64,000 nt of DNA from Pseudomonadota bacterium (GTDB taxonomy: Bacteria; Desulfobacterota; Syntrophorhabdia; Syntrophorhabdales; Syntrophorhabdaceae), in NCBI GenBank assembly GCA_026388255.1, contig JAPLKC010000035.1, positions 1 through 64,000 on the forward strand, read 5' to 3'. Positions 8,873 to 18,642 of this stretch are shown here, piece by piece. Each line of letters opens with the position of its first letter. The stretch's first letter is position 1. Made by a program: the position numbers and the translations under genes. The notes beneath the pieces are model-generated. The model worked only from the letters and a program-made list of their open reading frames with translations, ran no database searches and was not told the origin of the DNA.

Positions 8873-9757
8873 ATGTACGTCCTAATAACCCCCGCAAGGA
8901 ATGAAGAATCCTTTATTGGAAAAACGATTGAGGCAGTAGCTGCTCAATCTGTTCTCCCGAAGGAATGGGTGATCGTTAATGATGGGTCAACAGACCGCAC
9001 TGAGGAAGTAGTTGCTTCATATCAGAGAGATCATAGTTTTATAAGACTTATATCTGTCTCTGAACATCAGGGACGGAATTTTAACTCGAAAGCGTATGCC
9101 TTCCAGGCAGGTTACAGGAGATTAGAGTCTAAAGATTACCACTTTATAGGTAATTTGGATGCTGATGTTTCTTTTGAATCTGATTATTATAAAAATATAT
9201 TGGAAAAGTTCAGCGAAAATTTAAAACTGGGAATAGCAGGCGGAATTATTGCCGAGCTGGTAAATAATGTTTATGTATTACAAAACATCAGCCTCAACAG
9301 TGTCGCAGGGGCAACTCAATTGTTTCGTCGGGAGTGCTATGAAAATATCGGAGGATATATCCCTATCATGACCGGGGGGATAGATACTGCGGCCGAAATA
9401 ATGGCGAGGTCGAAGGGGTGGGAGGTGAGAACATTCCCGGAACTTACAGTGCTCCATCACCGACGCGTTGCTTCTGGAAAAGGGAATATATTAGCCGAAG
9501 GATTTCGAAAGGGAATTTCACACTACCTGCTCGGGTATCACCCGTTATTTCAGGTAGCACGGTATATGTCACGCATTAAGGATAAACCATATATACTGGG
9601 AAGCTTTTTTATATTGTCAGGCTATCTTTGGGCTCTGGTCCGTCGATACAAAAGGCCAATCCCTGATGATGTTGTGCGATATCTGAGAAAGGAACAGATG
9701 AGACGGTTATGGTCGTTTCTTGCTACAGGGAGTCGTCAAAAAACAGGATCAGGATAG
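8873..9757 (+). CDS. Family 2 glycosyltransferase
   Basis: A 294-residue GT-A protein starting MYVLITPARNEESFIGKTI. It has VIVNDGSTDRTEEVV, an NLDADVSFE metal-binding segment and TQLFRRECYENIGGYIPI, the acceptor-side motif. It sits 20 bases downstream of another glycosyltransferase. The 3' end lies 29 bases before the AsnB start, in the same operon. Donor and acceptor sugars cannot be named. Confidence 0.85.
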   Translation: MYVLITPARNEESFIGKTIEAVAAQSVLPKEWVIVNDGSTDRTEEVVASYQRDHSFIRLISVSEHQGRNFNSKAYAFQAGYRRLESKDYHFIGNLDADVSFESDYYKNILEKFSENLKLGIAGGIIAELVNNVYVLQNISLNSVAGATQLFRRECYENIGGYIPIMTGGIDTAAEIMARSKGWEVRTFPELTVLHHRRVASGKGNILAEGFRKGISHYLLGYHPLFQVARYMSRIKDKPYILGSFFILSGYLWALVRRYKRPIPDDVVRYLRKEQMRRLWSFLATGSRQKTGSG

Positions 9758-9786
9758 ACTTTCTCTCTCAAAAAAAAAGGCAGAAT

Positions 9787-11655
9787 ATGTGCGGAATTTG
9801 CGGCCAGTTTAATTATGTGGAGAACTCTCCGGTGGATGTTTCAGTCGTGAGAGCTATGGCCCGCGCTTTGTCTCACCGGGGGCCGGATGATGAAGGATAT
9901 CATTTTTCCGGTTCTATTGGATTAGGTTTTAGAAGATTGTCGATAATAGACCTTGAAGGCGGCCACCAACCTATGTCTGACAGTGAAGAGACGATATGGG
10001 TAGTGTTTAATGGTGAAATTTATAATTTTCCTGAATTAAGAGTCGAGCTTGAAAGTCAAGGATATATTTTTAGAACGAAATCAGATACAGAAGTCATAAT
10101 CCATGGTTACAAACATTGGGATGACGATGTTCTTCAACATTTGAACGGGATATTCGGGCTCGCTATATGGGATGAAAGAAAACAAAAACTTATTCTGGCA
10201 CGTGACCGTTTAGGTGTTAAGCCTGTATATTACAAGATTCAGGATGGGTCTCTCTGGTTTGCTTCAGAAATGAGGTCTATAACAACCAGTGAAAGAGGGA
10301 AACCCGATGTTGATCCGGTGGCTATCAACCTTTTCCTGAGATACAGATACACTCCGTCCCCGCTTACCATAATCAATGGTATTAAAAAGCTTGCCCCGGG
10401 AACAAAATTGACTGTTGAGAAGGGAAGGTATCTGGTTGAACGCTGGTGGAAGTACCAACCGATTCCCTTTGACCCTTTGCCCGATTTCAGACAGGCCGAA
10501 GACGATCTTCTTCATCTTTACAAGCGGGCAGTTAAAAGGCAACTCATAAGCGATGTCCCGCTTGGTCTTCTATTGAGCGGAGGTGTAGATTCGGGACTAC
10601 TTCTTGCTCTTATGGAGGCACATGGCAGTGATTGGCAGACATTCACTGTTGGTTTTGGCGACGAATTCCGTGACGATGAGCTTGATGCGGCAGCCAATAC
10701 TGCTCGTATTCTCGGGGCGCGCAATAGTGGAATCAAGATGGAAAAGAAAGACTTCGATGATATATTTTCGAAAGTCGTATGGGCGTTAGAGGAGCCTATT
10801 GCAGCCTCATCAGCCATACCAATGTACAGTCTGTGCGAACATGTTCGGAGCAAGGTGAAGGTCGCGCTCATGGGGCAAGGCCCCGATGAGTTGTTCGGCG
10901 GATACAAAAGGCATATCGGTGTCCAATACGGTCGATATTGGAGAGCATTGCCGAAACCGTTTAGAAAACTCATGGGTTCTGTTGTGGGGTACTTACCGCG
11001 GAATGAAGCTGCCAAACGAGCAATATACTCCTTAGATGTACAGGAAAGGATGGTCAGGTATCAACATGTGTTTTCACTTATGTCCGGTGGATTTGTCGAC
11101 AGCCTTTTTCAGGACGGCATTTTACCTGATGGGGCTGGAGACAGGATTCTCGAATGCTGGCAAGGTCTAGAACCCATGATAGAATATACTGATGAACTCG
11201 GAGGTTTCCAATTCCTGGAGGTTCGGTCTGCTCTTCCTGATGAATTGTTGCTTTATGCAGATAAACTTTCTATGGCGCATGGTCTTGAGATAAGAGTTCC
11301 TTTTTTGGATCAGGAGGTTGTGGAATACGCGGAAAAACTTCCGGCATCTTATAAAGTACGTAACGGATCAGGGAAATGGATACACAAGCAGGTATGCAAG
11401 AGATTCCTGCCTGATGAGATTATTAAAAGAAGAAAGCTCGGTTTTGTTACGCCTGTTGATGAGTGGTTTCGTCAGGGGGTGTACGGTGGTGCAGAGAGCA
11501 GCCTGCTTGATAATAATGCTATAATGTATAACTATTTTCAGTATGAAAGAGTCCAGCAACTGATCAAAGAGCATCGAAGCGGTCGACACAATCACTTCAA
11601 GATACTCTTTAGTCTTCTTTTCCTTAATGCTTGGTTTAACACGTTTTTGTCATGA
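9787..11655 (+). CDS. asnB: Glutamine-dependent asparagine synthase-like amidotransferase
   Basis: A 622-residue protein with an N-terminal class II glutaminase domain and a C-terminal synthetase domain. I place the start at ATG 9787 because it makes Cys2 (MCGICGQF) the catalytic nucleophile; a longer frame from 9709 would bury it. Glutaminase landmarks are LSHRGPDDEG and VFNGEIYNFPELR. The ATP-pyrophosphatase loop is LLSGGVDSG, with MGQGPDELFGGYKRH later. Homologues are standard members of exosortase/EPS loci. There the product is probably an amidated sugar or peptide rather than free asparagine, which is an inference. Confidence 0.88.
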   Translation: MCGICGQFNYVENSPVDVSVVRAMARALSHRGPDDEGYHFSGSIGLGFRRLSIIDLEGGHQPMSDSEETIWVVFNGEIYNFPELRVELESQGYIFRTKSDTEVIIHGYKHWDDDVLQHLNGIFGLAIWDERKQKLILARDRLGVKPVYYKIQDGSLWFASEMRSITTSERGKPDVDPVAINLFLRYRYTPSPLTIINGIKKLAPGTKLTVEKGRYLVERWWKYQPIPFDPLPDFRQAEDDLLHLYKRAVKRQLISDVPLGLLLSGGVDSGLLLALMEAHGSDWQTFTVGFGDEFRDDELDAAANTARILGARNSGIKMEKKDFDDIFSKVVWALEEPIAASSAIPMYSLCEHVRSKVKVALMGQGPDELFGGYKRHIGVQYGRYWRALPKPFRKLMGSVVGYLPRNEAAKRAIYSLDVQERMVRYQHVFSLMSGGFVDSLFQDGILPDGAGDRILECWQGLEPMIEYTDELGGFQFLEVRSALPDELLLYADKLSMAHGLEIRVPFLDQEVVEYAEKLPASYKVRNGSGKWIHKQVCKRFLPDEIIKRRKLGFVTPVDEWFRQGVYGGAESSLLDNNAIMYNYFQYERVQQLIKEHRSGRHNHFKILFSLLFLNAWFNTFLS

Positions 11656-11833
11656 ATGGTTATTATGCTGGAGAGCTTTAATAGACAAGTAATTGAGGTT
11701 TTTTTTGTATTTCTCTTCTGGTATTGTAGATTTTACGGGATGTAGCTCCTTAGCATTATGGCGCGAGATTTGATCGCAGAATTTGAAAAGTTGCTTAAAG
11801 CTGGCATTACAATTAACCAATAGGAGGCGCTTT

Positions 11834-13303
11834 ATGTCTTTTAAGGCGTTTATCGCTTTTTTTCTTTTTTTATTGTCTTTAGTTGGGATCATGTTTGTTG
11901 CAATGGACGGAAATAGCATGATGCAAAGAGTTTTGGCCTTGGATGTGAGAGAAATGATGGGCAAGATTAAAGATAAGATAAGTGATAAAAAGCCCCTTGA
12001 TCTGAAAGTTGCTAACCTGTTAGATAAAAAAACTGCATCTAAAGAAGCCGAACTATCGAGTTATTGCATCCGTCCGGCTGTTGGTGTAAATGCTTGCGCA
12101 AATGACGGCGATGGATCAAGCTGGTCTTGCGCAACATCACCCAATGGACGCGGAGCTTTTAAGGGGTTGCCTTCCAAAATGAAACGCGGAAGCACTTATT
12201 ATGTGGGGGATGGACGATACGATTGGCACATTTTGAGAGAGTCCGAATCCGGATCGCAACTCATTACAATTAAAAAAGCCATTTTAACTGACCATGGGGC
12301 TAATGCTGACTGGGATAATGCCTTAGGAACAGGACAATCTATTTTTCAAGGTTTCAAGATCACAACCGGCTATTGGATCCTGGATGGCCAAAGAAGAAAT
12401 GACGACTGGAAGTCCGGCTATGGATTTGCAATAGACACATCCGAAAAAGGTGGCCCCGGGATATATGTTGGTAATACATACAGTGCCTCCCATATAACAA
12501 TTAAATATTTAGAAGTAATTGGTGGCGGGGACGACAACGATAAAGGTGGAAATAATTTGATTTGTGCAGGAGGGATTCCCGGTACAACCGGTTGGAAAAT
12601 CCAGTATTGTTATCTTCATGATGCAGGTGGAACGCCAATTCAAATAATTCATAATAACAATGTTCTCATAGAATACTGTTATATAGCCAGAAACGAGAGT
12701 CACCCAAAAGAGCATTCGGAAGGAATTATGGCGCACGACCAAAATGACTCGTGGATCGTCAGATTTAATATATGGGAGGACATTGAAGGAACTGCTGTAA
12801 TAGCATTTGTTGGCGATAACTGGGAGATTTATGGGAATGTGTTTTATCATACGGAAAGCAATAATCCAAAAGTCAGAAAACGCTGGGGTGTCGGTAACGG
12901 TACTATTGCGACTTTTACCGGTCGTATTTGCAACAATACAAAAATATATAACAACACGTTTGCAAATATGAGAGGTCATAATAATGGTATATATTTTAGT
13001 TCAGGCCAAAAAAATGTAGCATTCAACAATCTATGGTATAGTTGTAATCATGTTGAATTTGCTAATGTTGATCATGATTACAACTGGTTCTTCAAGTCTG
13101 GCACTCAATCAGAACCAAATATCCAAAAAGGCACCGAAAACCCTTTTATCAATGAAGCTAACAATAATTTCCGTCTCTCAAAATCCACTAGTCCAGGTAA
13201 AAACGATTTAGGCGCTTTATATAATACTGATATCGACGGTAAAATTCGCGGCGCCGATGGAGTTTGGGATAGAGGAGCATTTGAATATAGTGCGGAAAAA
13301 TAA
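11834..13303 (+). CDS. Exported right-handed beta-helix protein
   Basis: A 489-residue protein. ATG 11834 is chosen because TAGGAGG lies 6 bases before it; a TTG at 11783 would only add an unlikely leader. Residues 4-25 are a hydrophobic signal or anchor segment. After a lysine-rich stretch come repeated short strands typical of parallel beta-helices (WIVRFNIWEDIEG, WEIYGNVFYHTESNN, TKIYNNTFANMRGHNNG), as in polysaccharide lyases and hydrolases. Cysteines at CIRPAVGVNACANDGDG and SWSCAT may form disulfides. A role in trimming or binding the exopolysaccharide is inferred from context. Confidence 0.75.
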   Translation: MSFKAFIAFFLFLLSLVGIMFVAMDGNSMMQRVLALDVREMMGKIKDKISDKKPLDLKVANLLDKKTASKEAELSSYCIRPAVGVNACANDGDGSSWSCATSPNGRGAFKGLPSKMKRGSTYYVGDGRYDWHILRESESGSQLITIKKAILTDHGANADWDNALGTGQSIFQGFKITTGYWILDGQRRNDDWKSGYGFAIDTSEKGGPGIYVGNTYSASHITIKYLEVIGGGDDNDKGGNNLICAGGIPGTTGWKIQYCYLHDAGGTPIQIIHNNNVLIEYCYIARNESHPKEHSEGIMAHDQNDSWIVRFNIWEDIEGTAVIAFVGDNWEIYGNVFYHTESNNPKVRKRWGVGNGTIATFTGRICNNTKIYNNTFANMRGHNNGIYFSSGQKNVAFNNLWYSCNHVEFANVDHDYNWFFKSGTQSEPNIQKGTENPFINEANNNFRLSKSTSPGKNDLGALYNTDIDGKIRGADGVWDRGAFEYSAEK

Positions 13304-13407
13304 CTGCAAAGTAAAACAATGTTATTTTCTGTAAAATTCGATCATAGCAGTATATTTATAAACTATTGCTTCCCAGTGGCGACGGAAAAAATTGCCAAAA
13401 ATCCATA

Positions 13408-14895
13408 ATGTCTACAATGCAGAATGCACCTCATGGCTCGCTCCATAAACGTGTAATTGAGAGTGGGTTTTGGATATTTGTATTAAGAGTTGCCAATCAG
13501 ATTCTTAGCCTGATTAAGATGGTTATTCTGGCAAGAATTCTTACACCTCATGATTTTGGGTTGGCAGCAGTAGCAATGCTTACTATATCGACCCTGGAAG
13601 CTTTTTCTCAGACCGGTTTTCAGGCAGCATTAATACAAAAAGAAAAGAGTGTTAGAGAATACCTTGATAGCGCATGGATTACCGCGATTGCAAGGGGGGC
13701 GGTTTTATTCTCGGTAATCTATTTCATTGCCCCTCGTGTGAGTATATTTTTTAACGTATCAGAAGCAACGCCGATTATTCGCACTGTTGCTCTCATATTA
13801 CTTATCCAGGGATTTAATAATATTGGTGTTATATACTTCCAAAAAGATTTGGAATTTAAGAAAGAATTCATGTATCAAATATCCGGCACATTTGTTGAAT
13901 TCATTGTTGCTGTTTCTGTTTCTTTATTGTTGAAAAACGTATGGGGTCTAGTATTTGGATTGCTTGCTGGTAATTGTACGACTCTCATCGCAAGTTACCT
14001 TCTACATCCGTACAAACCCCATTTTTATTTCGATTTTAAAAAGATAAAAGATCTTTTAAATTTTGGAGTTTGGGTCTTTGGCTCAAGCATTTTAATATTC
14101 CTGACAAGTAATGGAGATAATATGGTAGTGGGTAAAATGTTGGGGGTAAGCATGCTTGGATTATACCAAATGTCATACAGATTTGGAAATCTACCAACAA
14201 CCGAAATTACCCATATGGTTTCCAAAATTGCTTTTCCAACATACTCAAAATTAAAAAATGATTTAATTCAGCTCAGAGATGCGTATTTAAAGGTATTGCA
14301 GTTCACGTTGTTTTTTTCCTTCTGCGCCGGCGGGCTTATGTTCTCTTTGGCAGATGAATTTACAAAAATTATATTAGGCGACAAATGGTTGCCAATGGTT
14401 ATGCCACTGAAAATATTGGTTTTTGCAGGAATGGCACGTTCTGTTTCGGCAACAGCCGGTCCTATATTGTATGCTACGGGTCAGCCGATAATAGATACAA
14501 AAATGCAAACTCTCCGTTTTTTTATCCTTGCAATACTTATTTACCCGTTGACCAGTAAAGGAGGTTTAATTGGTGCTTCTATCGCTGTGTTCATAAGCGA
14601 GTTGGCAAGCAGCATAGGTTTTACGTTTTTTGCGATTAAGAGAACTTATTGTGGTGTCTGGAAATTTATCAGGATTTTATACCCGCTTCTTATAAACCTA
14701 TTTATTACTATATGTTTAATATCAGTGCTCAGGAATGCTTTGCCTTCTTATCAGTTATTGTGGTTTATTTTAATTGCATGTAGCGGAGTTTTCACATATT
14801 TTATACTGTTTTATCCTTTCGACAGGCTTATAAATTATGGAATATATTCGTTAATGAGAGGAAGCATAAGCATATTAATAAAAAAAGTGTCTTAG
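13408..14895 (+). CDS. Lipid-linked oligosaccharide flippase (MOP superfamily)
   Basis: An integral membrane protein of about 495 residues with 12-14 hydrophobic segments. The N-terminal region (FWIFVLRVANQILSLIKMVI, ILTPHDFGLAAVAM) is characteristic of the polysaccharide biosynthesis/Wzx-like family. It moves undecaprenyl-linked repeat units across the inner membrane. An upstream TTG at 13366 is open but has no ribosome site; ATG 13408 or 13417 is more likely. The methyltransferase gene begins 2 bases after its stop. Confidence 0.85.
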   Translation: MSTMQNAPHGSLHKRVIESGFWIFVLRVANQILSLIKMVILARILTPHDFGLAAVAMLTISTLEAFSQTGFQAALIQKEKSVREYLDSAWITAIARGAVLFSVIYFIAPRVSIFFNVSEATPIIRTVALILLIQGFNNIGVIYFQKDLEFKKEFMYQISGTFVEFIVAVSVSLLLKNVWGLVFGLLAGNCTTLIASYLLHPYKPHFYFDFKKIKDLLNFGVWVFGSSILIFLTSNGDNMVVGKMLGVSMLGLYQMSYRFGNLPTTEITHMVSKIAFPTYSKLKNDLIQLRDAYLKVLQFTLFFSFCAGGLMFSLADEFTKIILGDKWLPMVMPLKILVFAGMARSVSATAGPILYATGQPIIDTKMQTLRFFILAILIYPLTSKGGLIGASIAVFISELASSIGFTFFAIKRTYCGVWKFIRILYPLLINLFITICLISVLRNALPSYQLLWFILIACSGVFTYFILFYPFDRLINYGIYSLMRGSISILIKKVS

Positions 14896-14897
14896 AT

Positions 14898-15530
14898 ATG
14901 GGATTGAAACCGGGCAATGAGCAATATTTCAATAAGAGCTATGATTCAAAAGGGCGCTTCGTAAGTTATTGGCATCAAATAAATGAAGTAATTTCTCTTA
15001 ACCCAAAAAATATTCTTGAAATAGGAACCGGCAATAAGTTTTTTTTTAATTATCTCAAAGATAGAGGGTTTGACATAATTTCCATTGATATTGACAAGAA
15101 ATTAAATCCGAAAGTAGTTGGTAATATTTTGGATTTGCCTTTCAAAAAATCTGTTTTTGATGTTGTTACTTGTTTTGAGGTACTTGAACATTTAGAATTT
15201 AGTATAGTACCTAAGGCCTTTGGCGAACTTGCTCGTGTGTCTAAAAAACATATAGTTATATCGATACCTGACACCGAAAGAGCATACAGATTTAATATTC
15301 AGATTCCAAAAATTAAAGAAATTAAAAGGCTTATTACGATTAAACGGATCAGAAAGCCTCGCATTAATAATGAGGATGAGCACAGGTGGGAAATCGGTAT
15401 TCAAGGTTATCCTTTAAAAAGAATTATCAATGTAATGAAAAAAACATTTCTTTATATTGAAAATACATACCGTGTTTTTGAAATGCCATGGCATAGATTC
15501 TTTATCCTGCGAAAGGCTAATGAGGCATAA
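14898..15530 (+). CDS. Class I SAM-dependent methyltransferase
   Basis: A 210-residue Rossmann-fold methyltransferase. Motif I is ILEIGTGNKFFFNYL, the acidic end of strand 2 is ISIDIDKK, and motif IV/post-IV is DVVTCFEVLEHLEF. The group includes enzymes that methylate sugars or lipid carriers. Its stop shares one base with the next start (TAATG). Target unknown; placement between flippase and glycosyltransferase suggests glycan decoration. Confidence 0.8.
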   Translation: MGLKPGNEQYFNKSYDSKGRFVSYWHQINEVISLNPKNILEIGTGNKFFFNYLKDRGFDIISIDIDKKLNPKVVGNILDLPFKKSVFDVVTCFEVLEHLEFSIVPKAFGELARVSKKHIVISIPDTERAYRFNIQIPKIKEIKRLITIKRIRKPRINNEDEHRWEIGIQGYPLKRIINVMKKTFLYIENTYRVFEMPWHRFFILRKANEA

Positions 15531-16393
15531 TGGATACCAGCATCGTATTTGTTACCTATAATAGGCTTGAATACACAAAAAAAAGTATTGTATCGCTCCT
15601 TAACAAGGACGATGATTTTTTATTATATTTATGGGATAACGCTTCTACAGATGGCACACAAGAATATTTAAAAGACATTTCAAAAGATTCCAGAGTTAAA
15701 GAAGTTGTGTTTCACAAAGAAAATGTTGGGCCAACCTATGCGCTAAATTATTTCTGGCACAAATGTGACACTGAGTTGGTAGGCAAGGTTGACAACGATT
15801 GTCTTGTAGAACCAGGATGGATAAAAATTATTTCAAAGGCTCATGAAGATATCCCGCAGCTTGGAGCTATAGCTTGCTGGCATTACAGAAAAGATGATTT
15901 TGATGAAAGTGTTGCATCAAAAAAAATTCAAAAATTCGGAAAACACTTCATATTCAGACATCCCTGGGTGTGTGGTACCGGTTTTCTTCTTAAAAAGAGC
16001 ATTTTTTTGGAAGCAGGAGACTTAGAGGCTGGGTCGCCGCGTATAGGGATGACCGATTATTTTTTGAAGATAGCGCAACGAGGCTATATTAATGGATGGT
16101 ACTATCCGTTGATATTGCAGGAGCATATGGACGATCCATTTTCACCATACAGCCTTACTAAAAATGATGATTATTTTCAAAAATTCCATAACATTACCTA
16201 TTCAACGCGAGAGAATAAAATCAAGGATATTGAAGACAGCAAACGGATTTCAAAGGAATTTCTCAACACTTTATTATACGGACCGTTTGAAGCCAAACAT
16301 TATACCGGTTGGCGCGCTAAACTTAAAAGGATTATAAGTTTAAAAAAACGTTTTTTTGCAAAACTTGATTTATTGGATAAAATAAAAAAATGA
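15530..16393 (+). CDS. Family 2 glycosyltransferase
   Basis: A 287-residue GT-A enzyme starting MDTSIVFVTYNRLEYTKKSI. LWDNASTDGTQEYL and VGKVDNDCLVEPGW give the nucleotide- and metal-binding segments. GTGFLLKKSIFLEAGDL is the usual acceptor-loop region. Start and stop overlap both neighbours by 1-4 bases, so it is co-translated. Sugar specificity cannot be read from the sequence. Confidence 0.82.
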   Translation: MDTSIVFVTYNRLEYTKKSIVSLLNKDDDFLLYLWDNASTDGTQEYLKDISKDSRVKEVVFHKENVGPTYALNYFWHKCDTELVGKVDNDCLVEPGWIKIISKAHEDIPQLGAIACWHYRKDDFDESVASKKIQKFGKHFIFRHPWVCGTGFLLKKSIFLEAGDLEAGSPRIGMTDYFLKIAQRGYINGWYYPLILQEHMDDPFSPYSLTKNDDYFQKFHNITYSTRENKIKDIEDSKRISKEFLNTLLYGPFEAKHYTGWRAKLKRIISLKKRFFAKLDLLDKIKK

Positions 16394-17628
16394 AAAGAAT
16401 ATATTATTTATTAATAAGCACAGTATTATTTAGTTTTATCATTATTCTTCCGTTATATTCATCAGAGGCGAAGTCATTAAATATTGTTTTTCGTTATGAT
16501 GATTTTTCCAGTATTAGTTCGGACGAGTTTGATATTAAAATCTTAAATGTTTTCCAAAAATATAACATTCATTGTACATTTGGAGTCATTCCCTTTGTGG
16601 TTGAAGGCAACCAGCATAATCCAATATCTCAACCTACCTTGCCGTTGAGTGACAAGAAAGCTGAAATTGTCAGGGAAGGCATAAATAAAGGTTTTGTGGA
16701 GGTGGGGCTTCACGGGTATACCCACCAGACATACAAGATACCATCCGATAGAATATATTCTGAATTTTCAGGAGTTCCTTTCAAAATTCAGGAAAGCAAA
16801 ATTGTTCAAGCAAAAACCTTTCTCGAGAAACGTCTTGCCACTAAAATCAGTACTTTCATCCCTCCATGGAATACTTTCGATGCAAACACTTTAACAGCTC
16901 TTCAAGATAATGGTTTTAAGCAAATCTCTGCCTATATCATAAGGGCGGATAGCTTATTGTCAAGTCGACTGAAATCCATACCAGCCGTTTGCGGTTTATC
17001 AAACTTGAAGGAAGCAATAGAGTCAGCACGAAAAATAAAAGACCCTCAGTCTGTTATTGTTGTTTTATTCCATAGTTATGATTTTAAGGGGATGGGAACA
17101 AGCGGCATTTTCACTTATGATGATTTAGACAATATCCTGAGTTGGCTTTCATCTCAACAGGATATCAATTCTCTTACTATTCGTGAAGCAGCGGAAAGGA
17201 TAGAAGATTTAAGCGGTATACGGCTGATGAAATATGACTCTTATCTTAAATCTATTTCTTTAATACCGCATCAGTTATATCCGGCATCGCCTCATGTGTA
17301 TTACTCAACAAATATTTTTGATAAATTAATACTGAGGGCGTGGATAATTACCTTCGTATTTTATTTTATCCTCATTCTAATTATAGCAAAAGTATCATTT
17401 TTTGTCGGCTCAGTTGTTCTCAGGAAAAGCAGATTTACATGGGCACTTGTTCACTACGGATCACTGTTTCTTGTCTTATTTATTTTATTTTATTTTATTC
17501 ACTATCGAATACTTAATGCTTATTACCACGGAACAATCTATTACAAAGTTATGTTTTTTATTTCCTTAATTACAGAGTATATATCTTGGCTGAGCGCTTT
17601 AATTAAAGCACGAATTAATAAATTGTAA
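16390..17628 (+). CDS. DUF2334-type polysaccharide deacetylase with membrane tail
   Basis: A 412-residue protein. Residues 1-27 form a signal peptide or anchor (YLLISTVLFSFIIILPLYS). The deacetylase-like core follows: FRYDDFSSISSDEF (metal site), VEVGLHGYTHQTY, FIPPWNTFDANTL and VVLFHSYDF. Residues from about 315 hold three hydrophobic segments ending in the membrane. This layout puts the enzyme domain at the outer face of the inner membrane. It would act on a periplasmic glycan, unlike the soluble deacetylase at 3200. It overlaps both neighbours by 1-4 bases. Confidence 0.75.
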   Translation: MKRIYYLLISTVLFSFIIILPLYSSEAKSLNIVFRYDDFSSISSDEFDIKILNVFQKYNIHCTFGVIPFVVEGNQHNPISQPTLPLSDKKAEIVREGINKGFVEVGLHGYTHQTYKIPSDRIYSEFSGVPFKIQESKIVQAKTFLEKRLATKISTFIPPWNTFDANTLTALQDNGFKQISAYIIRADSLLSSRLKSIPAVCGLSNLKEAIESARKIKDPQSVIVVLFHSYDFKGMGTSGIFTYDDLDNILSWLSSQQDINSLTIREAAERIEDLSGIRLMKYDSYLKSISLIPHQLYPASPHVYYSTNIFDKLILRAWIITFVFYFILILIIAKVSFFVGSVVLRKSRFTWALVHYGSLFLVLFILFYFIHYRILNAYYHGTIYYKVMFFISLITEYISWLSALIKARINKL

Positions 17629-18497
17629 TGCCAAAAATATCTGTTATTATGCCTTGTTATGATCAAGCTCAATACATTTCGGAGTCCATTGAAGGTGTAC
17701 TGCAACAAACATATAATGATTTTGAGCTTATTATTGTTGATGATTGCTCTAATGATGACTCCTTGGACATCATAAAAAAATATGAAAACATGGATAAAAG
17801 AATTGTAGTCATCCATCACGAAATGAATAAAGGTGTTGGCGCCTCAAGAAACGACGCGATGGCTGTTTCAGGTGGTGAGTATATAGCTTTCTGCGACTCC
17901 GATGATATATGGAAAAAAAATAAATTGGATATTCAGCTTGCGTTTCTTGAGAAAAATCAGCAAATCGGGCTAATCCACTCCGATTCAATCATTATTAATG
18001 AAAAAAGCGAGCCAACAGGTGAGCGATTCAGTTCTATTTACCAAAAAGGGGTAAAATTGTCAGGTGATTTGTTTGAAGAACTTTGTGTTACAAATTTTAT
18101 TAATATTGCAACTGTTGTAATGCGTCAAAAATGTTTAGAAGACGCAGTGCGTTTTGAGGAGGACCTGGGGTCTGTTGAAGATTGGGTGTACTGGGTAAGG
18201 GTGGCAAGAAAAAATACTATTTATTACATCGATGACGTTCTTGCAAAATATAGGGTACACAGTAGAAGCACGCGGCTCAATAGAAGCAATGTAACCACGA
18301 AAAGAATTAGAGGATATAAGCTTATTTTGGAAACGTATCCTGATATCCCCCGCAAATTGAGATCAAGGATGCTCTATTTAATAGGTGCGGATTATCTTTC
18401 CTTGACCGACAAGGAATCAGCCAAAGTTTTTTTCGGAAGATCACTAAAAGCAAATATGTTTAACATGAAAAGCATAGTCCGATATTTGATAAACTGA
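17628..18497 (+). CDS. Family 2 glycosyltransferase
   Basis: A 289-residue GT-A protein beginning MPKISVIMPCYDQAQYISESI. It shows LIIVDDCSNDDSLDII, the AFCDSDDIWKKNKLD metal motif and SVEDWVYWVRVARK. The last is a WbbD/EpsE-like catalytic region. It is the final gene of the tightly packed run from 13408. A 145-base gap follows before the exosortase gene, in which I see no gene or terminator. Confidence 0.85.
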   Translation: MPKISVIMPCYDQAQYISESIEGVLQQTYNDFELIIVDDCSNDDSLDIIKKYENMDKRIVVIHHEMNKGVGASRNDAMAVSGGEYIAFCDSDDIWKKNKLDIQLAFLEKNQQIGLIHSDSIIINEKSEPTGERFSSIYQKGVKLSGDLFEELCVTNFINIATVVMRQKCLEDAVRFEEDLGSVEDWVYWVRVARKNTIYYIDDVLAKYRVHSRSTRLNRSNVTTKRIRGYKLILETYPDIPRKLRSRMLYLIGADYLSLTDKESAKVFFGRSLKANMFNMKSIVRYLIN

Positions 18498-18642
18498 GTC
18501 GGTTTGCCCTCCCCCGCATGTTGAGCATAGACCAGGTAGATCAAAGAGAATACGGATATTAAGCAATACGCCATGGGGATTATCCATAAAAAAGACAAAG
18601 GATATACCCCAGGTATTAATCGAGCTGAAAGGATATAGGCAT